Assembly (NCBI RefSeq): GCF_001077535.1
Contig: NZ_CP011968.1
Location: 3,348,001 to 3,412,000 of the forward strand
DNA length: 64,000 nt
Origin: Clostridioides difficile ATCC 9689 = DSM 1296
GTDB taxonomy: Bacteria; Bacillota; Clostridia; Peptostreptococcales; Peptostreptococcaceae
Direction of reading: 5' to 3'
The translations under genes and the position numbers were made by a program. The notes beneath the pieces were generated by a model that did not search any database, was not told the origin of the DNA, and saw only the letters and a program-made list of their open reading frames with translations. Positions 39,930 through 51,127 of the stretch are shown one piece after another. The stretch's first letter is position 1. Every line of letters starts with the position of its first letter.

Positions 39930-41846
39930 TTATACTGATTTAATTTCTTCGTTATTTAATTTTGATACTATTTCTCTACTTGTTTTGCTATTTAATAACT
40001 CATTTAAAAATTCTTCATTCATTAATTTTGAAGATAGTTGAGATAATGTTTTTAAGTGTAAATTATCACCATTATCTGTAGCTGCTATCATAAATATAAT
40101 ATGTGCCAAGCTTCCATCTTCTGATTCAAAGTCAAACCCTTCTTTTGATACACCTACTGCTACACGTGGTACCTTTACTGCATCTGTTTTTGCATGTGGT
40201 ATCGCTATCCCCATACCAAAACCTGTAGATGATATTTCTTCTCTTTTAAGGATTTCTTCTTTAAACTTCTTTTTATCTAAAAGAACACCAGATTTATCAA
40301 GTATTCCAATCATTTCATCAATTACATCTGTTTTATTTTTTCCCTTAACATCTAAAATTACTGTTTCTTCGCTATATAAAGAGATATTATTAGATACGTT
40401 TTCCGATTCTGCACTTTCATTTTTATGTTCATCTTTTGTTGCATTTGTATTTTCTATAGTATTTTTCTCATTTACTACTTTAGGTGTAACCATCATATAA
40501 AGTACAGCACCTACTAATGAACCTACAAATATACACCCTACCCATAAAAGTGGCTTATTGACTAATCCTAGAACCAAAAACCCTCCATGTGGAGCTGGTA
40601 CTTCTATTTTCATTATATAAGTTAAAATTGATGATATTGATGATGCAATCATAAGTACTGGCAACACTTTTAATGGATTTTTTGCTGCAAAAGGTATTGC
40701 CCCCTCTGTTATATGAGTACTACCTAGTATATAATTGATTAATCCTGCTGCTCTATCTTCTTCTGTAAATCTATTTTTAAATAAAGTAGATGCTATTGCT
40801 ATTACCAATGGTGGTGTTATACAAGCTGCAGATACACCTGCCATAAATAAATAATTTCCCTGTCCTAGAAGCATAGTTCCAGTTACATATGCTGCTTTAT
40901 TTACTGGACCTCCCATATCAAATGCTGACATACATCCTATTACTATTCCCAAAATTATAGGGCTTGAATTTTGTAACCCCGATAGAAAGTTCATCATAGC
41001 ATTGTTAAGTGCTGAACATGGCCCACCAAGTAACAACATTGCTACACCCACAAGACCTACGCTGACAATAGGAATTATAAAAATCGATTTAAGACCTTCT
41101 AATTGTCGTGGTAATTTTCTTAACAAATGTACAAATAGTTTAACTAAGTAACCTGCTAAAAATCCTGATATGATTCCACCTAAAAACCCCGAACCTGTAT
41201 CAAATGATATCATTCCTCCAACAAGTCCTGCCAACATACCAGCTCTTCCCGATATAGATTGAGCTATAAATGCTGCCAATACAGGAACCATCAAGTTCAT
41301 AGAATATCCACCAACAGATTTTAATGTAGCTGCTATTTGATTATATTGTTCTGAATTTGGGTCAAATGAATAAATCCCCCATAAAAATGATATAGCAGTA
41401 AGTACTCCACCTGCTACTACTAAAGGTAACATGTGAGATACACCATTCATTAAGTCTTTATACAACTTTTGACCAAACGATAAGTTTCCTTCTTCTGCAA
41501 TTTTACTGCTTGATAAGTTTCCTTTTCTAATAGCTACTTTTCCATCAATACATCTTTGTATAAGTTCATTAGCTTTATGTATACCTTCTTTGACAGGTAC
41601 TTCTATTACTGGCTTTCCATTGAATCTGTCCATATCAACATTTTTATCACAAGCAACTATTATTGCATCTGCCATTTCGATATCTTTTGCTGTTAACTTA
41701 TTTTCTACACCTATAGCTCCATTCGTTTCAACTTTTATGTCACACCCTAATTCCCTGGCTGAATTTTTTAATGCTTCTTCTGCCATAAAAGTATGAGCTA
41801 TTCCAGTTGGACAACCTGTTACCCCTAGAATCATTTTCTTTCCCAT
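39930..41846 (-). CDS. fruABC: PTS fructose-family EIIBCA
   Basis: A 638-aa three-domain PTS protein, order IIB (about 1-100; LGVTGCPTGIAHTFMAEEAL with the phospho-Cys12), IIC (about 130-475, about eight helices; CMSAFDMGGPVNKAAY), linker rich in Asn/Glu, IIA (about 490-635; phospho-His in GMGIAIPHAKTD). Imports fructose as fructose-1-phosphate. Starts 2 nt after the fruK stop. Confidence 0.92.
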   Translation of the reverse strand: MGKKMILGVTGCPTGIAHTFMAEEALKNSARELGCDIKVETNGAIGVENKLTAKDIEMADAIIVACDKNVDMDRFNGKPVIEVPVKEGIHKANELIQRCIDGKVAIRKGNLSSSKIAEEGNLSFGQKLYKDLMNGVSHMLPLVVAGGVLTAISFLWGIYSFDPNSEQYNQIAATLKSVGGYSMNLMVPVLAAFIAQSISGRAGMLAGLVGGMISFDTGSGFLGGIISGFLAGYLVKLFVHLLRKLPRQLEGLKSIFIIPIVSVGLVGVAMLLLGGPCSALNNAMMNFLSGLQNSSPIILGIVIGCMSAFDMGGPVNKAAYVTGTMLLGQGNYLFMAGVSAACITPPLVIAIASTLFKNRFTEEDRAAGLINYILGSTHITEGAIPFAAKNPLKVLPVLMIASSISSILTYIMKIEVPAPHGGFLVLGLVNKPLLWVGCIFVGSLVGAVLYMMVTPKVVNEKNTIENTNATKDEHKNESAESENVSNNISLYSEETVILDVKGKNKTDVIDEMIGILDKSGVLLDKKKFKEEILKREEISSTGFGMGIAIPHAKTDAVKVPRVAVGVSKEGFDFESEDGSLAHIIFMIAATDNGDNLHLKTLSQLSSKLMNEEFLNELLNSKTSREIVSKLNNEEIKSV

Positions 41847-41848
41847 TT

Positions 41849-42769
41849 TTATACCACCTTTCTGACTCTTATATTTTTTATATAATCTTCCACATTCTCC
41901 AAATTACCTATACCATTACTTTCAGCCACACTTGCTCCTGTTGCTGCTGACCTTTTTAATGCTTCTTCAATATGTTCTGGATTTTCCAACCATATACTTA
42001 AAAAAGCAGCTAATGCAGAATCACCAGCACATGCAGAGCTGACTACTGTAACTGGTTGAGCACTAGCATAATAAATTGATTTTCCATTATAAAAATAAGA
42101 ACCTTTTTCTCCTAAAGTTAGCAATATATTTTGAGCACCTTTTAAATGTAGTAATTTAAGTACATCCTTAATATCTTCTTCATCTCTTACAATAATTCCA
42201 AATATATCTTTGATTTCTTCATCATTTGGTTTTATCAAATATGGATTATACTGTAGTAACTCCTTTAATTTTGGTGAACTTATATCGAGTATTGTCTTTA
42301 TACTTTTATTTTTACAAATTTTAAATATATCCTCATAGTAATTATCATCAATACCAGGAGGTAGACTTCCACTTATTGATAAGTAACTTATATCTGCTAA
42401 TGACTGTATCTTATCTAGCATATCTAGTTTTTGTTTTTCATTTACATATGACCCAGAGTTTACAAATTTAAATTCATCACTTCCATCATTTAAAAATATA
42501 TTTATACGAGTTGTATCTTCTACCCAAGTAGGCAATACGTCAAATCCTCTCTTTTCGCTTTCTTCAACTATATATTTTCCTGAAAATCCTCCAAAAAATC
42601 CTAATATCTTAGATTCTATACCATAATGACCTAGTACAAAAGTTACATTTAATCCCTTTCCATTAGGAGAATATACAGCATTTGATGTACGATTTACTAA
42701 TTTTCTCTTTATCCCATTAGTAGATATATTCATATCTATTGCAGGATTTGTAGTTAATGTATATATCAT
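41849..42769 (-). CDS. fruK: 1-phosphofructokinase (PfkB family)
   Basis: A 306-aa PfkB sugar kinase. Start at the ATG at 42769, AAGGGGG upstream (an upstream in-frame ATG lacks a site). MIYTLTTNPAIDM is the N-terminal FruK motif; the C-terminal anion-hole motif, normally GAGDS, reads ACAGDS, with Asp as the catalytic base. Makes fructose-1,6-bisphosphate for the aldolase. Tagatose-6-phosphate kinase is the alternative. Confidence 0.88.
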   Translation of the reverse strand: MIYTLTTNPAIDMNISTNGIKRKLVNRTSNAVYSPNGKGLNVTFVLGHYGIESKILGFFGGFSGKYIVEESEKRGFDVLPTWVEDTTRINIFLNDGSDEFKFVNSGSYVNEKQKLDMLDKIQSLADISYLSISGSLPPGIDDNYYEDIFKICKNKSIKTILDISSPKLKELLQYNPYLIKPNDEEIKDIFGIIVRDEEDIKDVLKLLHLKGAQNILLTLGEKGSYFYNGKSIYYASAQPVTVVSSACAGDSALAAFLSIWLENPEHIEEALKRSAATGASVAESNGIGNLENVEDYIKNIRVRKVV

Positions 42770-42811
42770 TGTCTTCCCCCTTGCTTGTGCTGTGTATGTT
42801 TTCATTATAAT

Positions 42812-42867
42812 AAAAAAGTCTATGAAAATCTTTTCACAAATAGAAAATCGATTTTCATAGACTTTTC
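42812..42867 (-). promoter_or_regulatory. Terminator-like hairpin with two nested operator-like palindromes
   Basis: AAAAGTCTATGAAAATC and GATTTTCATAGACTTTT pair over 17 bp; on the minus strand TTTTTTATTAT follows, so it can terminate the RpiR gene. Inside lie TGAAAATCTTTTCA (about 42822-42835) and the perfect palindrome GAAAATCGATTTTC (42843-42856), which resemble RpiR operators. They lie just upstream of fruK, so one DNA stretch may serve both jobs. Confidence 0.6.
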
Positions 42868-42870
42868 AAT

Positions 42871-43623
42871 TTAATTTTCAGAATTATTATATCTGACCAT
42901 ATAATCTATAATTATCCTAGATATAATATACAAGGGCAATCTGGAAGATACTTCATATTCAGAAATTGATATATGTTCATGTTTGTATCCTACAATATAT
43001 AAATCCGAATACTTTATAAGTTTTGCACTTTCACTACAACAGCAAGTTATAACCTTAGCTCCAACTAAATTGGCATTCTGTGCTGATTCTACAAGCTCTA
43101 TGGTATTTCCATTCAATGAAAATATAATTATAAGTTCATCTTTTTTTATTGATTTAGATTTTATTTTCATTATGTTGGGGTCATTTATAAAAACAACATT
43201 AAAATCAAGTAATTGCAATTTAAGACTAAACTCTTTTGCTACATATTCAGTAAGCCCTCTTGCTAAAATATATATCTTACTAGATTTATTTATAGTTTTT
43301 ATTATATTGATTAGTGTAGTTAAAGATATTTGTTCTATAACTCTCTGTGCTTCTATAAAGGATTTATTTATTATATCCCCCATATTTTGTATATCATCAT
43401 TTTCATCTTTTACTGTTAATCTATACCTAAGTTCATTGAATCCATTTAAACCGCATTTTCTAATTGCTCTTGAAACGGTTGCTGGAGATGAATATGTTTC
43501 ATGAGCAATCTCTACTATAGATAATTCTGGTAATATTGATTCATTTTCATTTATAAATTTAATTATTTCAAGTTCCGTCTTCGTTAGATTTTCAGAATTA
43601 CTTTTGTTTAGCTCAATTATCAT
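42871..43623 (-). CDS. RpiR-family regulator of the fructose operon
   Basis: A 250-aa regulator: HTH_6 (about 15-85; LSIVEIAHETYSSPATVSRAIRKCG) and SIS domain (about 105-230; IYILARGLTEYV and IIFSLNGNTIELV). GGGGAG precedes the ATG. First in direction of transcription before fruK, separated by a terminator/operator region. Likely senses fructose-1-phosphate or fructose-6-phosphate; fru operons usually use DeoR-type FruR, so an RpiR here is less usual. Confidence 0.85.
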   Translation of the reverse strand: MIIELNKSNSENLTKTELEIIKFINENESILPELSIVEIAHETYSSPATVSRAIRKCGLNGFNELRYRLTVKDENDDIQNMGDIINKSFIEAQRVIEQISLTTLINIIKTINKSSKIYILARGLTEYVAKEFSLKLQLLDFNVVFINDPNIMKIKSKSIKKDELIIIFSLNGNTIELVESAQNANLVGAKVITCCCSESAKLIKYSDLYIVGYKHEHISISEYEVSSRLPLYIISRIIIDYMVRYNNSEN

Positions 43624-43811
43624 ATGTTATCTCCCCTTATATAAGTTTTATTTGTCTAAATTTATCGAGTAATATAATATATTACCTCTTAACTACTTAT
43701 TTTTATATACAATTAAGATTTAGTCAATGTCTATATATGTAAATTTATAATATAATAATTTTTTGCTTAAAGTTTATTATGTTATCTTATAGCATTTTAA
43801 AATAAAAAAGA

Positions 43812-43846
43812 ATTGTACCTCTACCAAAATTTGGATGAAGTACAAT
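43812..43846 (-). terminator. Terminator after the GH1 operon
   Basis: ATTGTAC (43812-43818) pairs with GTACAAT (43840-43846) and the inner CCAAA/TTTGG extends the stem; TTCTTTTTTATT follows on the minus strand. Confidence 0.65.
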
Positions 43847-43941
43847 AGATATTCCTCATACTGATATGTTTATGATTAAAAGTATAAATATAAATTTCGC
43901 TATGAATCATATAATTAATAAATCATTTTATTTACAATTAT

Positions 43942-43995
43942 AACCCCCCTTATAAAACTATATTAATAATATATACAGTATTTATAAGGGGGGTT
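43942..43995. terminator. Strong GC hairpin just after the GH1 gene
   Basis: AACCCCCCTTATAAA (43942-43956) pairs perfectly over 15 bp with TTTATAAGGGGGGTT (43981-43995). The U-tract is poor on the minus strand, so it may stabilise the mRNA 3' end rather than terminate. Confidence 0.5.
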
Positions 43996-44014
43996 GTTTA
44001 TATTTAAAAACTAT

Positions 44015-45463
<1,449 letters not shown>

Positions 45464-45481
45464 TTATTTTATTTATTTAAA

Positions 45482-45835
45482 TCATTTACTATTATTTACC
45501 TTATATTCTATAGACTTTACTATTCCTACTAAAGACATAGTTATATTTAACTCGCTGAATATGGTCATAAGAGTATCTTGAGCATGTGCAAATAACAGCG
45601 AATGTGCTCTTTTCTCTCCATCAGCTTCCCCTTGTATAATCTTGGTTTGAGCTCTATGTGCTTCTGTCATAAACCCTTTTGCTTTAGCTAGTTTTAAATC
45701 AGCATTTCTATAATCAAACTTTTCCAAATCATTAAGAGCATGTTTAATTTCTGTTCTAGCCTCACCTGCACGAAGTATTATTTGCATTGCCACCTCTACT
45801 AATTCTTCATCTATTATATGTTCTTCAATTGTCAT
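45482..45835 (-). CDS. PTS lactose/cellobiose-family EIIA
   Basis: A 117-aa helical-bundle EIIA. AHSLLFAHAQDTLMTIFSE holds the phosphorylated His of the HAQD motif. Lies 28 nt after the IIC gene and 30 nt before the GH1 gene. Confidence 0.92.
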   Translation of the reverse strand: MTIEEHIIDEELVEVAMQIILRAGEARTEIKHALNDLEKFDYRNADLKLAKAKGFMTEAHRAQTKIIQGEADGEKRAHSLLFAHAQDTLMTIFSELNITMSLVGIVKSIEYKVNNSK

Positions 45836-45863
45836 ATTTATAATTTCCTTTCAATTTCTAAAT

Positions 45864-47096
45864 TTAAACCTCTTGGCTCTCTAATTTTATCTCTTCTTTC
45901 TCATAAGCTTTAAAAAATGGATACCATATCATAAATAGCAATACTATATTTATTGCTAAAACAATAAGACCTCTAACATCTTGATTTACCATAAAAGTAG
46001 ATATACCAAAAGGAACATACCATAAATTAAACACCTTACTTGGAATTGTAACAAATCCCATACTCATTGATAAATAAGTAGTTATTGATATTACTATTGT
46101 ACCTATCCACATAGGTAACATTAAAAATGGGTTCCATGCCACTGGAGCTCCAAATATTACTGGTTCATTTATATTCATTATAGAAGGGACAATACATGCT
46201 CTTCCTATTGCTTTTATTCTTCCAACTCTGGATAAACACATCATTATAACTAATGGTAATGTAGCACCCAACCCTCCTAAAGTTATCCAACCTGTTTGAA
46301 TAACTTCGTAAACATATATATTAGTTGCTACTCCTCCTGATGCTACTGCTGCTGCATTAGCTGCAATTGCACCAAGTTGAATTGAATAAGTTATAGGGGA
46401 TAGTACCCACCCACTTATTCCTAAAGAATATATAAATACTACTAAAAAGTTTAAGAGTACAAATCCAGGTAATGTCTGTGCTATATCTGATACTGGTTTA
46501 AATACTCTAACTATTATTTCAAACATGTCAAAGTTGAGTCCATAAATTAATCCCCAGCCTACAAACATTATCACTGTTATAGGTAACATATTATCAAACC
46601 ACTTGCTTACAAAATCCGGAAGTGCTGAATCTTCTCCGAAAAATGAAAAAGAACCAAATAAGGACATTATTAATCCAGAGAATAATCCTGCAACTAGCGA
46701 TACAAGCATTCCTTCTCCTCCAAACCTGTTGAAGTTAAATATAGCTCCTTCATTCGTAATCTCTGGACGAATCATCATTAACATTAATCCAGCACCTGCA
46801 AGACCAGCGACTACACTCATACTTTCAAATTTCTTATTCTTCATTATTTCCATAGGCAATAAAAATGCTATAAATAATCCTAAAAGTCCAAATGTATATT
46901 GATTTATTGGACTTAAATCAGGTAAAAAGCTTATGTAATTCTTCAAGACAGAAACTATAGTTACTAATGAGCCTACAAATACCATTGGCAAAACTTTCAT
47001 TATAGTTGATTGAACTGATTGTACCCATATATTCTTAGTCATATTATTTACAACAGGAGTAAATTTTTCACTTAAAAAATCTATAAATTTATTCAT
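45864..47096 (-). CDS. PTS cellobiose-family EIIC
   Basis: A 410-aa membrane permease with about ten helices. NINEPVIFGAPVAWNPFLMLP is the conserved sugar-site loop. The ATG at 47096 has GGGGAG 7 nt upstream. Together with the IIA and IIB beside it, it forms a complete lactose-family transporter for a beta-glycoside; the substrate is set by the unusual GH1 enzyme downstream. Confidence 0.9.
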   Translation of the reverse strand: MNKFIDFLSEKFTPVVNNMTKNIWVQSVQSTIMKVLPMVFVGSLVTIVSVLKNYISFLPDLSPINQYTFGLLGLFIAFLLPMEIMKNKKFESMSVVAGLAGAGLMLMMIRPEITNEGAIFNFNRFGGEGMLVSLVAGLFSGLIMSLFGSFSFFGEDSALPDFVSKWFDNMLPITVIMFVGWGLIYGLNFDMFEIIVRVFKPVSDIAQTLPGFVLLNFLVVFIYSLGISGWVLSPITYSIQLGAIAANAAAVASGGVATNIYVYEVIQTGWITLGGLGATLPLVIMMCLSRVGRIKAIGRACIVPSIMNINEPVIFGAPVAWNPFLMLPMWIGTIVISITTYLSMSMGFVTIPSKVFNLWYVPFGISTFMVNQDVRGLIVLAINIVLLFMIWYPFFKAYEKEEIKLESQEV

Positions 47097-47118
47097 AAAC
47101 ACTCTCCCCATAAATATT

Positions 47119-47436
47119 TTATTTGTTTGATATTAGTTCTAGTGCTTCTTCCAAAGCCTTTGCACCATCTAGTCTTCCATATGCAGTTTTAGATATACAT
47201 GCTACTGGAACGTTATATTCATTAGCCTTTTGTTGAATTTCTTCCTTCATATAATCTAAATGTGGTCCTAGTAATAAACAATCTATTTCTGATAAATACT
47301 TATCTATCTCTGACTCACTTCTCGCTTTTATATCTGCTTCTATACCTTTTTTCTTTGCACTCTTTCTCATACTAGTTGCCATAAAACCTGTACTTGCTCC
47401 TGAACCACACGCCAAAAGCACTCTTATATTTTTCAT
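47119..47436 (-). CDS. PTS lactose/cellobiose-family EIIB
   Basis: A 105-aa EIIB. NIRVLLACGSGASTGFMATS carries the phospho-Cys in the CGSGAST P-loop. The ATG at 47436 has GGAGG 7 nt upstream. First gene of the IIB-IIC-IIA-GH1 operon, divergent from the PRD regulator. Confidence 0.9.
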   Translation of the reverse strand: MKNIRVLLACGSGASTGFMATSMRKSAKKKGIEADIKARSESEIDKYLSEIDCLLLGPHLDYMKEEIQQKANEYNVPVACISKTAYGRLDGAKALEEALELISNK

Positions 47437-47542
47437 AATAATACCTCCAATATTTTTATCCATTAATTTATTTCTTAATGAACTTTTTATTTTATTATGT
47501 TTATATTGTACTTACCAAATAAGTTCATTTCACATAAATATA

Positions 47543-47560
47543 TTTCCTAATAATAGGAAA
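47543..47560. promoter_or_regulatory. Palindrome between the PTS IIB gene and its regulator
   Basis: TTTCCTA-ATAA-TAGGAAA, perfect 7-bp arms, in the middle of the divergent gap. It is the best operator candidate for the PRD regulator at 47678-49591. Confidence 0.5.
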
Positions 47561-47677
47561 TCAGTTACTCTTAATTAAACATATTAATATAGTATAATGT
47601 ATCTTATAATACGTACATTCAATTATATAATTATCATATCATCCAGATTTTATTTTAAAACTATGCGAGGGAATCTA

Positions 47678-49591
47678 ATGAAAACATCTAAAAAAGAACT
47701 ATTTTTAAATTTCATAAAAACACAACATGATTGGATAGATTCATCTACATTGGCTAATTATCTTAATGTCTCAACGCGTTCAATTAGAAAATATGTAAAC
47801 GAAATTAATTCCAATGGTGAATTTATATTATCCTCTAAAAAAGGATATAAAGTAAATCTCAATAATAATTGTCAAACCAAGGTTGATAGTTCAGAAAATA
47901 TATCACCTGATAACAGGTTAAATTTAATTTTAAAAGAACTTATAGTTAATAGTAATGGAATTAATATATTTGATTTAAGTGAAGAATTGTTTGTTAGCCC
48001 AGCTACTATTGAAGGGGATATAGTCAAAGCTAATAAATTTATAGGAAGTTATAATTTAAAGATAAAGCAATCGAAATTTTTATTGAAACTAATTGGAAAT
48101 GAGTCTGCAAAGCGCAAATTAATGAGCTCTATAATATTTAAAGAAACGGGAAGTGATTTTTTAAGCTTATTTGATGTACAAAAAATATATCAAGAGTATA
48201 ATTTGACCAAACTGAAAGAAAATATAATATATATATTAAAAAAATACAATTTGTTTATAAATGAGTATGCTATAAATAACATACTTCTTCATTTAATGAT
48301 AACTATAGACAGAATAAAAAAGAATAACTACATAGAATCTGTCGAAGTAGTAAACTACATAGATAATAATAATGATATAAGCATTTCAAGAGATATATCA
48401 AATTTTTTAGAGTCTGAATACAATATAACTTTAACTAGTGCAGAATTATACTACTTAGTATTTCAGTTAACAAACAAAACCACAGTCTTAAATTATCATG
48501 AAATGGATACTAAGTCATTGCCAAATTATATAGATGATCACTTTGTTAAATTAACTAAAAAAATAATTAAAAATGTATATGACTTATATCTTATAGATTT
48601 ATCTGATGAGGAATTTGTTGTAAAATTTACTCTTCATGTAAAAAATTTAATCAGTAGAGCCAAAAATAATCAAGTTTTAAGAAATCAAATACCTCAAAAG
48701 TTAAAAGATTCCTACCCTTTGATATATGATATATCTGTTTATATTTGCAATCAGATTCAAACTTTAGAAAATGTAGATATAGACGAAGATGAAATATCTT
48801 ATATATCTCTTCATGTAGGTTCATTCTTTGATAGACAAAAATTATTAGAAGATAAAGTTCTATGTGCATTAATTACTCCAAATTACTATGATTTACAATT
48901 CAAAATAGTAAGAGACCTCGAGAAGAGATTTAATGAATCCATAGAAATTATTCAGATTTTTTCAGATACTCATAATCTTGATTTTGACAATAAGGTAGAC
49001 ATGGTTATTACTACTTTACCAATTAACGATAGATGCCCTATACCTTTTGTTTATGTAAATCCTTACCTAAATAGAAAGGATTATGATAATATCCAAAGTA
49101 AATTTATTCAGATTAAAGATAAAAAAAATATACTTACTGTACAAAATCATTTAGAAATGTACTTTAGTGAATCTTTGTTTATGAAAAATATATATTTAGA
49201 TAGTGCTAAAGATTATATAAAATTTATGGGAAATATTCTGTACGAAAATAAATATGTCAAACCCAATTATATAGATGATGTTCTTATAAGAGAAAAAATG
49301 TCTTCAACTGCATTTAATAACAATGTAGCAATTCCTCATAGCATGAAAATGGATGCTTTAAAAACTGGAGTATGTTTAATTGTTAACGATAAACCAGTTA
49401 AATGGGGTGAGGAAAAAGTTCAGATTATAGCTATGATACCTATAAATGAAAAAGAAAAAGAAAAATTCAATTACATATTTGAAAGCTTTATTGAAATATT
49501 ATCTGAGTGGAATAATGTTAAAGAACTTACTAAGGCAGATAACTATAGTAGTTTTATGAATAGAATAGCTTATCTTATTCAAAATATCTAA
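47678..49591 (+). CDS. PRD-containing transcriptional activator with EIIA domain (LicR-like)
   Basis: A 637-aa regulator: HTH_11 (about 5-55; STLANYLNVSTRSIRKYVNEIN), a second HTH (about 85-140; DLSEELFVSPATIEGDIVKAN), two PTS-regulation domains (about 180-280 and 300-400, His in ILLHLMI and ISLHVGSFF), a short IIB-like region, and a C-terminal EIIA domain (about 480-637; AIPHSMKMD). Such proteins activate their PTS operon when phosphorylation signals substrate flux. The ATG at 47678 has GAGGGA upstream; an ATG 27 codons earlier has none. Confidence 0.87.
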   Translation: MKTSKKELFLNFIKTQHDWIDSSTLANYLNVSTRSIRKYVNEINSNGEFILSSKKGYKVNLNNNCQTKVDSSENISPDNRLNLILKELIVNSNGINIFDLSEELFVSPATIEGDIVKANKFIGSYNLKIKQSKFLLKLIGNESAKRKLMSSIIFKETGSDFLSLFDVQKIYQEYNLTKLKENIIYILKKYNLFINEYAINNILLHLMITIDRIKKNNYIESVEVVNYIDNNNDISISRDISNFLESEYNITLTSAELYYLVFQLTNKTTVLNYHEMDTKSLPNYIDDHFVKLTKKIIKNVYDLYLIDLSDEEFVVKFTLHVKNLISRAKNNQVLRNQIPQKLKDSYPLIYDISVYICNQIQTLENVDIDEDEISYISLHVGSFFDRQKLLEDKVLCALITPNYYDLQFKIVRDLEKRFNESIEIIQIFSDTHNLDFDNKVDMVITTLPINDRCPIPFVYVNPYLNRKDYDNIQSKFIQIKDKKNILTVQNHLEMYFSESLFMKNIYLDSAKDYIKFMGNILYENKYVKPNYIDDVLIREKMSSTAFNNNVAIPHSMKMDALKTGVCLIVNDKPVKWGEEKVQIIAMIPINEKEKEKFNYIFESFIEILSEWNNVKELTKADNYSSFMNRIAYLIQNI

Positions 49592-49645
49592 ATCCGTTAA
49601 TTTATTTCCAATATATGTTTCTTAAGTTATTAACATAAAATAGAT

Positions 49646-49687
49646 AAGCTGTCACACTAAAAAGTCTAAATTAATATGTGACAGCTT
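49646..49687. terminator. Bidirectional terminator between the PRD regulator and glycerate kinase
   Basis: AAGCTGTCACA (49646-49656) pairs perfectly with TGTGACAGCTT (49677-49687). TTTTTACC follows on the plus strand; both convergent genes end nearby. Confidence 0.8.
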
Positions 49688-49713
49688 TTTACCTAATATA
49701 CCTTGTTTTAATA

Positions 49714-50868
49714 CTACATATTTTTTGACTGTTGTATACTAGTTATAAGATTGAATATTTGTGTTGTTGTAGATGTCATATTCTCACTAGCAGTTGCTTT
49801 ATCCATTGCTTCTTCTATTGTCATAGCTCTATTTACTATAGAAAAATAAGCATCTATACCCTCTTCATTACATTTAACTGCATCTTCTGTTGTGGCTCCA
49901 GCCAAACCTATTACTTTTACCCCATATTTTTTTGCCAGTTTTGCAACTCCTATTGGAGCCTTGCCCATAGCAGTTTGATTGTCCAATCTACCTTCACCAG
50001 TTATGACAAAATCTGCATCTTTTAACTCTTCCTCTAATTTAATTTCTTCTAATATTATTTTTATTCCAGATTCTAATTTTGAATTTAAAAATGCTAAAAA
50101 AGCAAAACCTAATCCTCCTGCTGCTCCTGCTCCTTCTACATTAGCTACATCTTTACTTAAGTAACTTTTAACTACTTTGGAAAAATTTCTAAGCCCATTA
50201 TCTAACTCCTCAATTATTTCTGATGTTGCACCTTTTTGAGACCCGTATATGTATGCAGCTCCATTTTTCCCAAACAGCGGATTATTTACATCACAGGCTA
50301 TTTTAAACTTACATTCATCTAATTCCTTTAATCTATTTTCTATTTTTATATGTCTTATTTCATTTAAAACTTTTCCACCTAATCCTACTAACTTGTTATT
50401 TTCATCATAAAACTCAAACCCTAAGGCTTGAAGCATACCTATCCCAGCATCATTAGTAGCACTTCCACCTATCCCAACTATAAAATTTCTATAGCCTTTA
50501 TTTATTGCTTCTTTTATTATTTCCCCAACACCATAAGTTGTAGTGTATAAAGGATTTCTAAGTTCAGTCGGAACCAATGTTAGTCCTGATGCTTGAGCTA
50601 TTTCTATTATTGCTGTACTTGTATTTTTTAATAATCCATATGTTGCATCCACTTTTTTAGCTATTGGTCCAGTAACTTCTATAGTCTCTTTTTTACCATT
50701 CATCCCTTGAACTAAAGCATCTACTGTCCCTTCACCACCATCAGCAAGTGGCAATATCTTTACTTGCGCATCTTCTTTAACCTTCAATATCCCCTTTTTT
50801 ATTGCATTTCCTGCCTCTATTGAAGATAAGCTTCCTTTCAAAGAATCTATAGAAATTAATATTTTCAT
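49714..50868 (-). CDS. garK: Glycerate kinase (GarK/GlxK family)
   Basis: A 384-aa kinase that phosphorylates D-glycerate, in this family usually at C-2. ILISIDSLKGSLSSIEAGNAI, ILPLADGGEGTVDAL, FIVGIGGSATNDAGIGM and DFVITGEGRLDNQT are family motifs. AAAAGGAG precedes the ATG. Downstream of mngB with MITE copy 3 between them; it would handle the glycerate released by MngB. Confidence 0.92.
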   Translation of the reverse strand: MKILISIDSLKGSLSSIEAGNAIKKGILKVKEDAQVKILPLADGGEGTVDALVQGMNGKKETIEVTGPIAKKVDATYGLLKNTSTAIIEIAQASGLTLVPTELRNPLYTTTYGVGEIIKEAINKGYRNFIVGIGGSATNDAGIGMLQALGFEFYDENNKLVGLGGKVLNEIRHIKIENRLKELDECKFKIACDVNNPLFGKNGAAYIYGSQKGATSEIIEELDNGLRNFSKVVKSYLSKDVANVEGAGAAGGLGFAFLAFLNSKLESGIKIILEEIKLEEELKDADFVITGEGRLDNQTAMGKAPIGVAKLAKKYGVKVIGLAGATTEDAVKCNEEGIDAYFSIVNRAMTIEEAMDKATASENMTSTTTQIFNLITSIQQSKNM

Positions 50869-51006
50869 ACTTATCTACTCCTTTTTATTACTCCTTATTT
50901 TAAACATATAATTTTATAAGCTTAATTTATCTTTTATTTTATACTCTACATCTCTCTTTGTATACAACTTATACCATTAATATTCTTTTATCTTATAAAA
51001 AGGGAG

Positions 51007-51113
51007 TGTCTCAAAATAAATTTCTTAGTTCATGAGACACTCTTTTTGTATAAAATCAAATATATGTTTATTATTTCAACAATGATAAGGAGGATTATCT
51101 CTATTTTAAGACA
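51007..51113 (-). mobile_element. MITE-like repeat, copy 3 (inverted)
   Basis: Terminal inverted repeats TGTCTCAAAAT (51007-51017) and ATTTTAAGACA (51103-51113), one mismatch. Read on the minus strand it follows copies 1 and 2 in sequence and order, including the GTGTCTCATGAACTAAG hairpin. 107 bp. It ends 14 nt before the mngB stop codon. Confidence 0.75.
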
Positions 51114-51127
51114 ATTCCTTTTTAGCA

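Larger units (their letters stand above)
43624..44014. other. 391-bp intergenic region with two hairpins
   Basis: Contains hairpins at 43812-43846 and 43942-43995, both downstream of the GH1 gene, and AT-rich sequence likely to hold the promoter of the RpiR gene. No gene seen. Confidence 0.5.

Noticed and set aside
43942-43995. GC-rich hairpin as a riboswitch or small RNA
   Set aside because: A simple perfect stem right after a stop codon with no conserved aptamer features.
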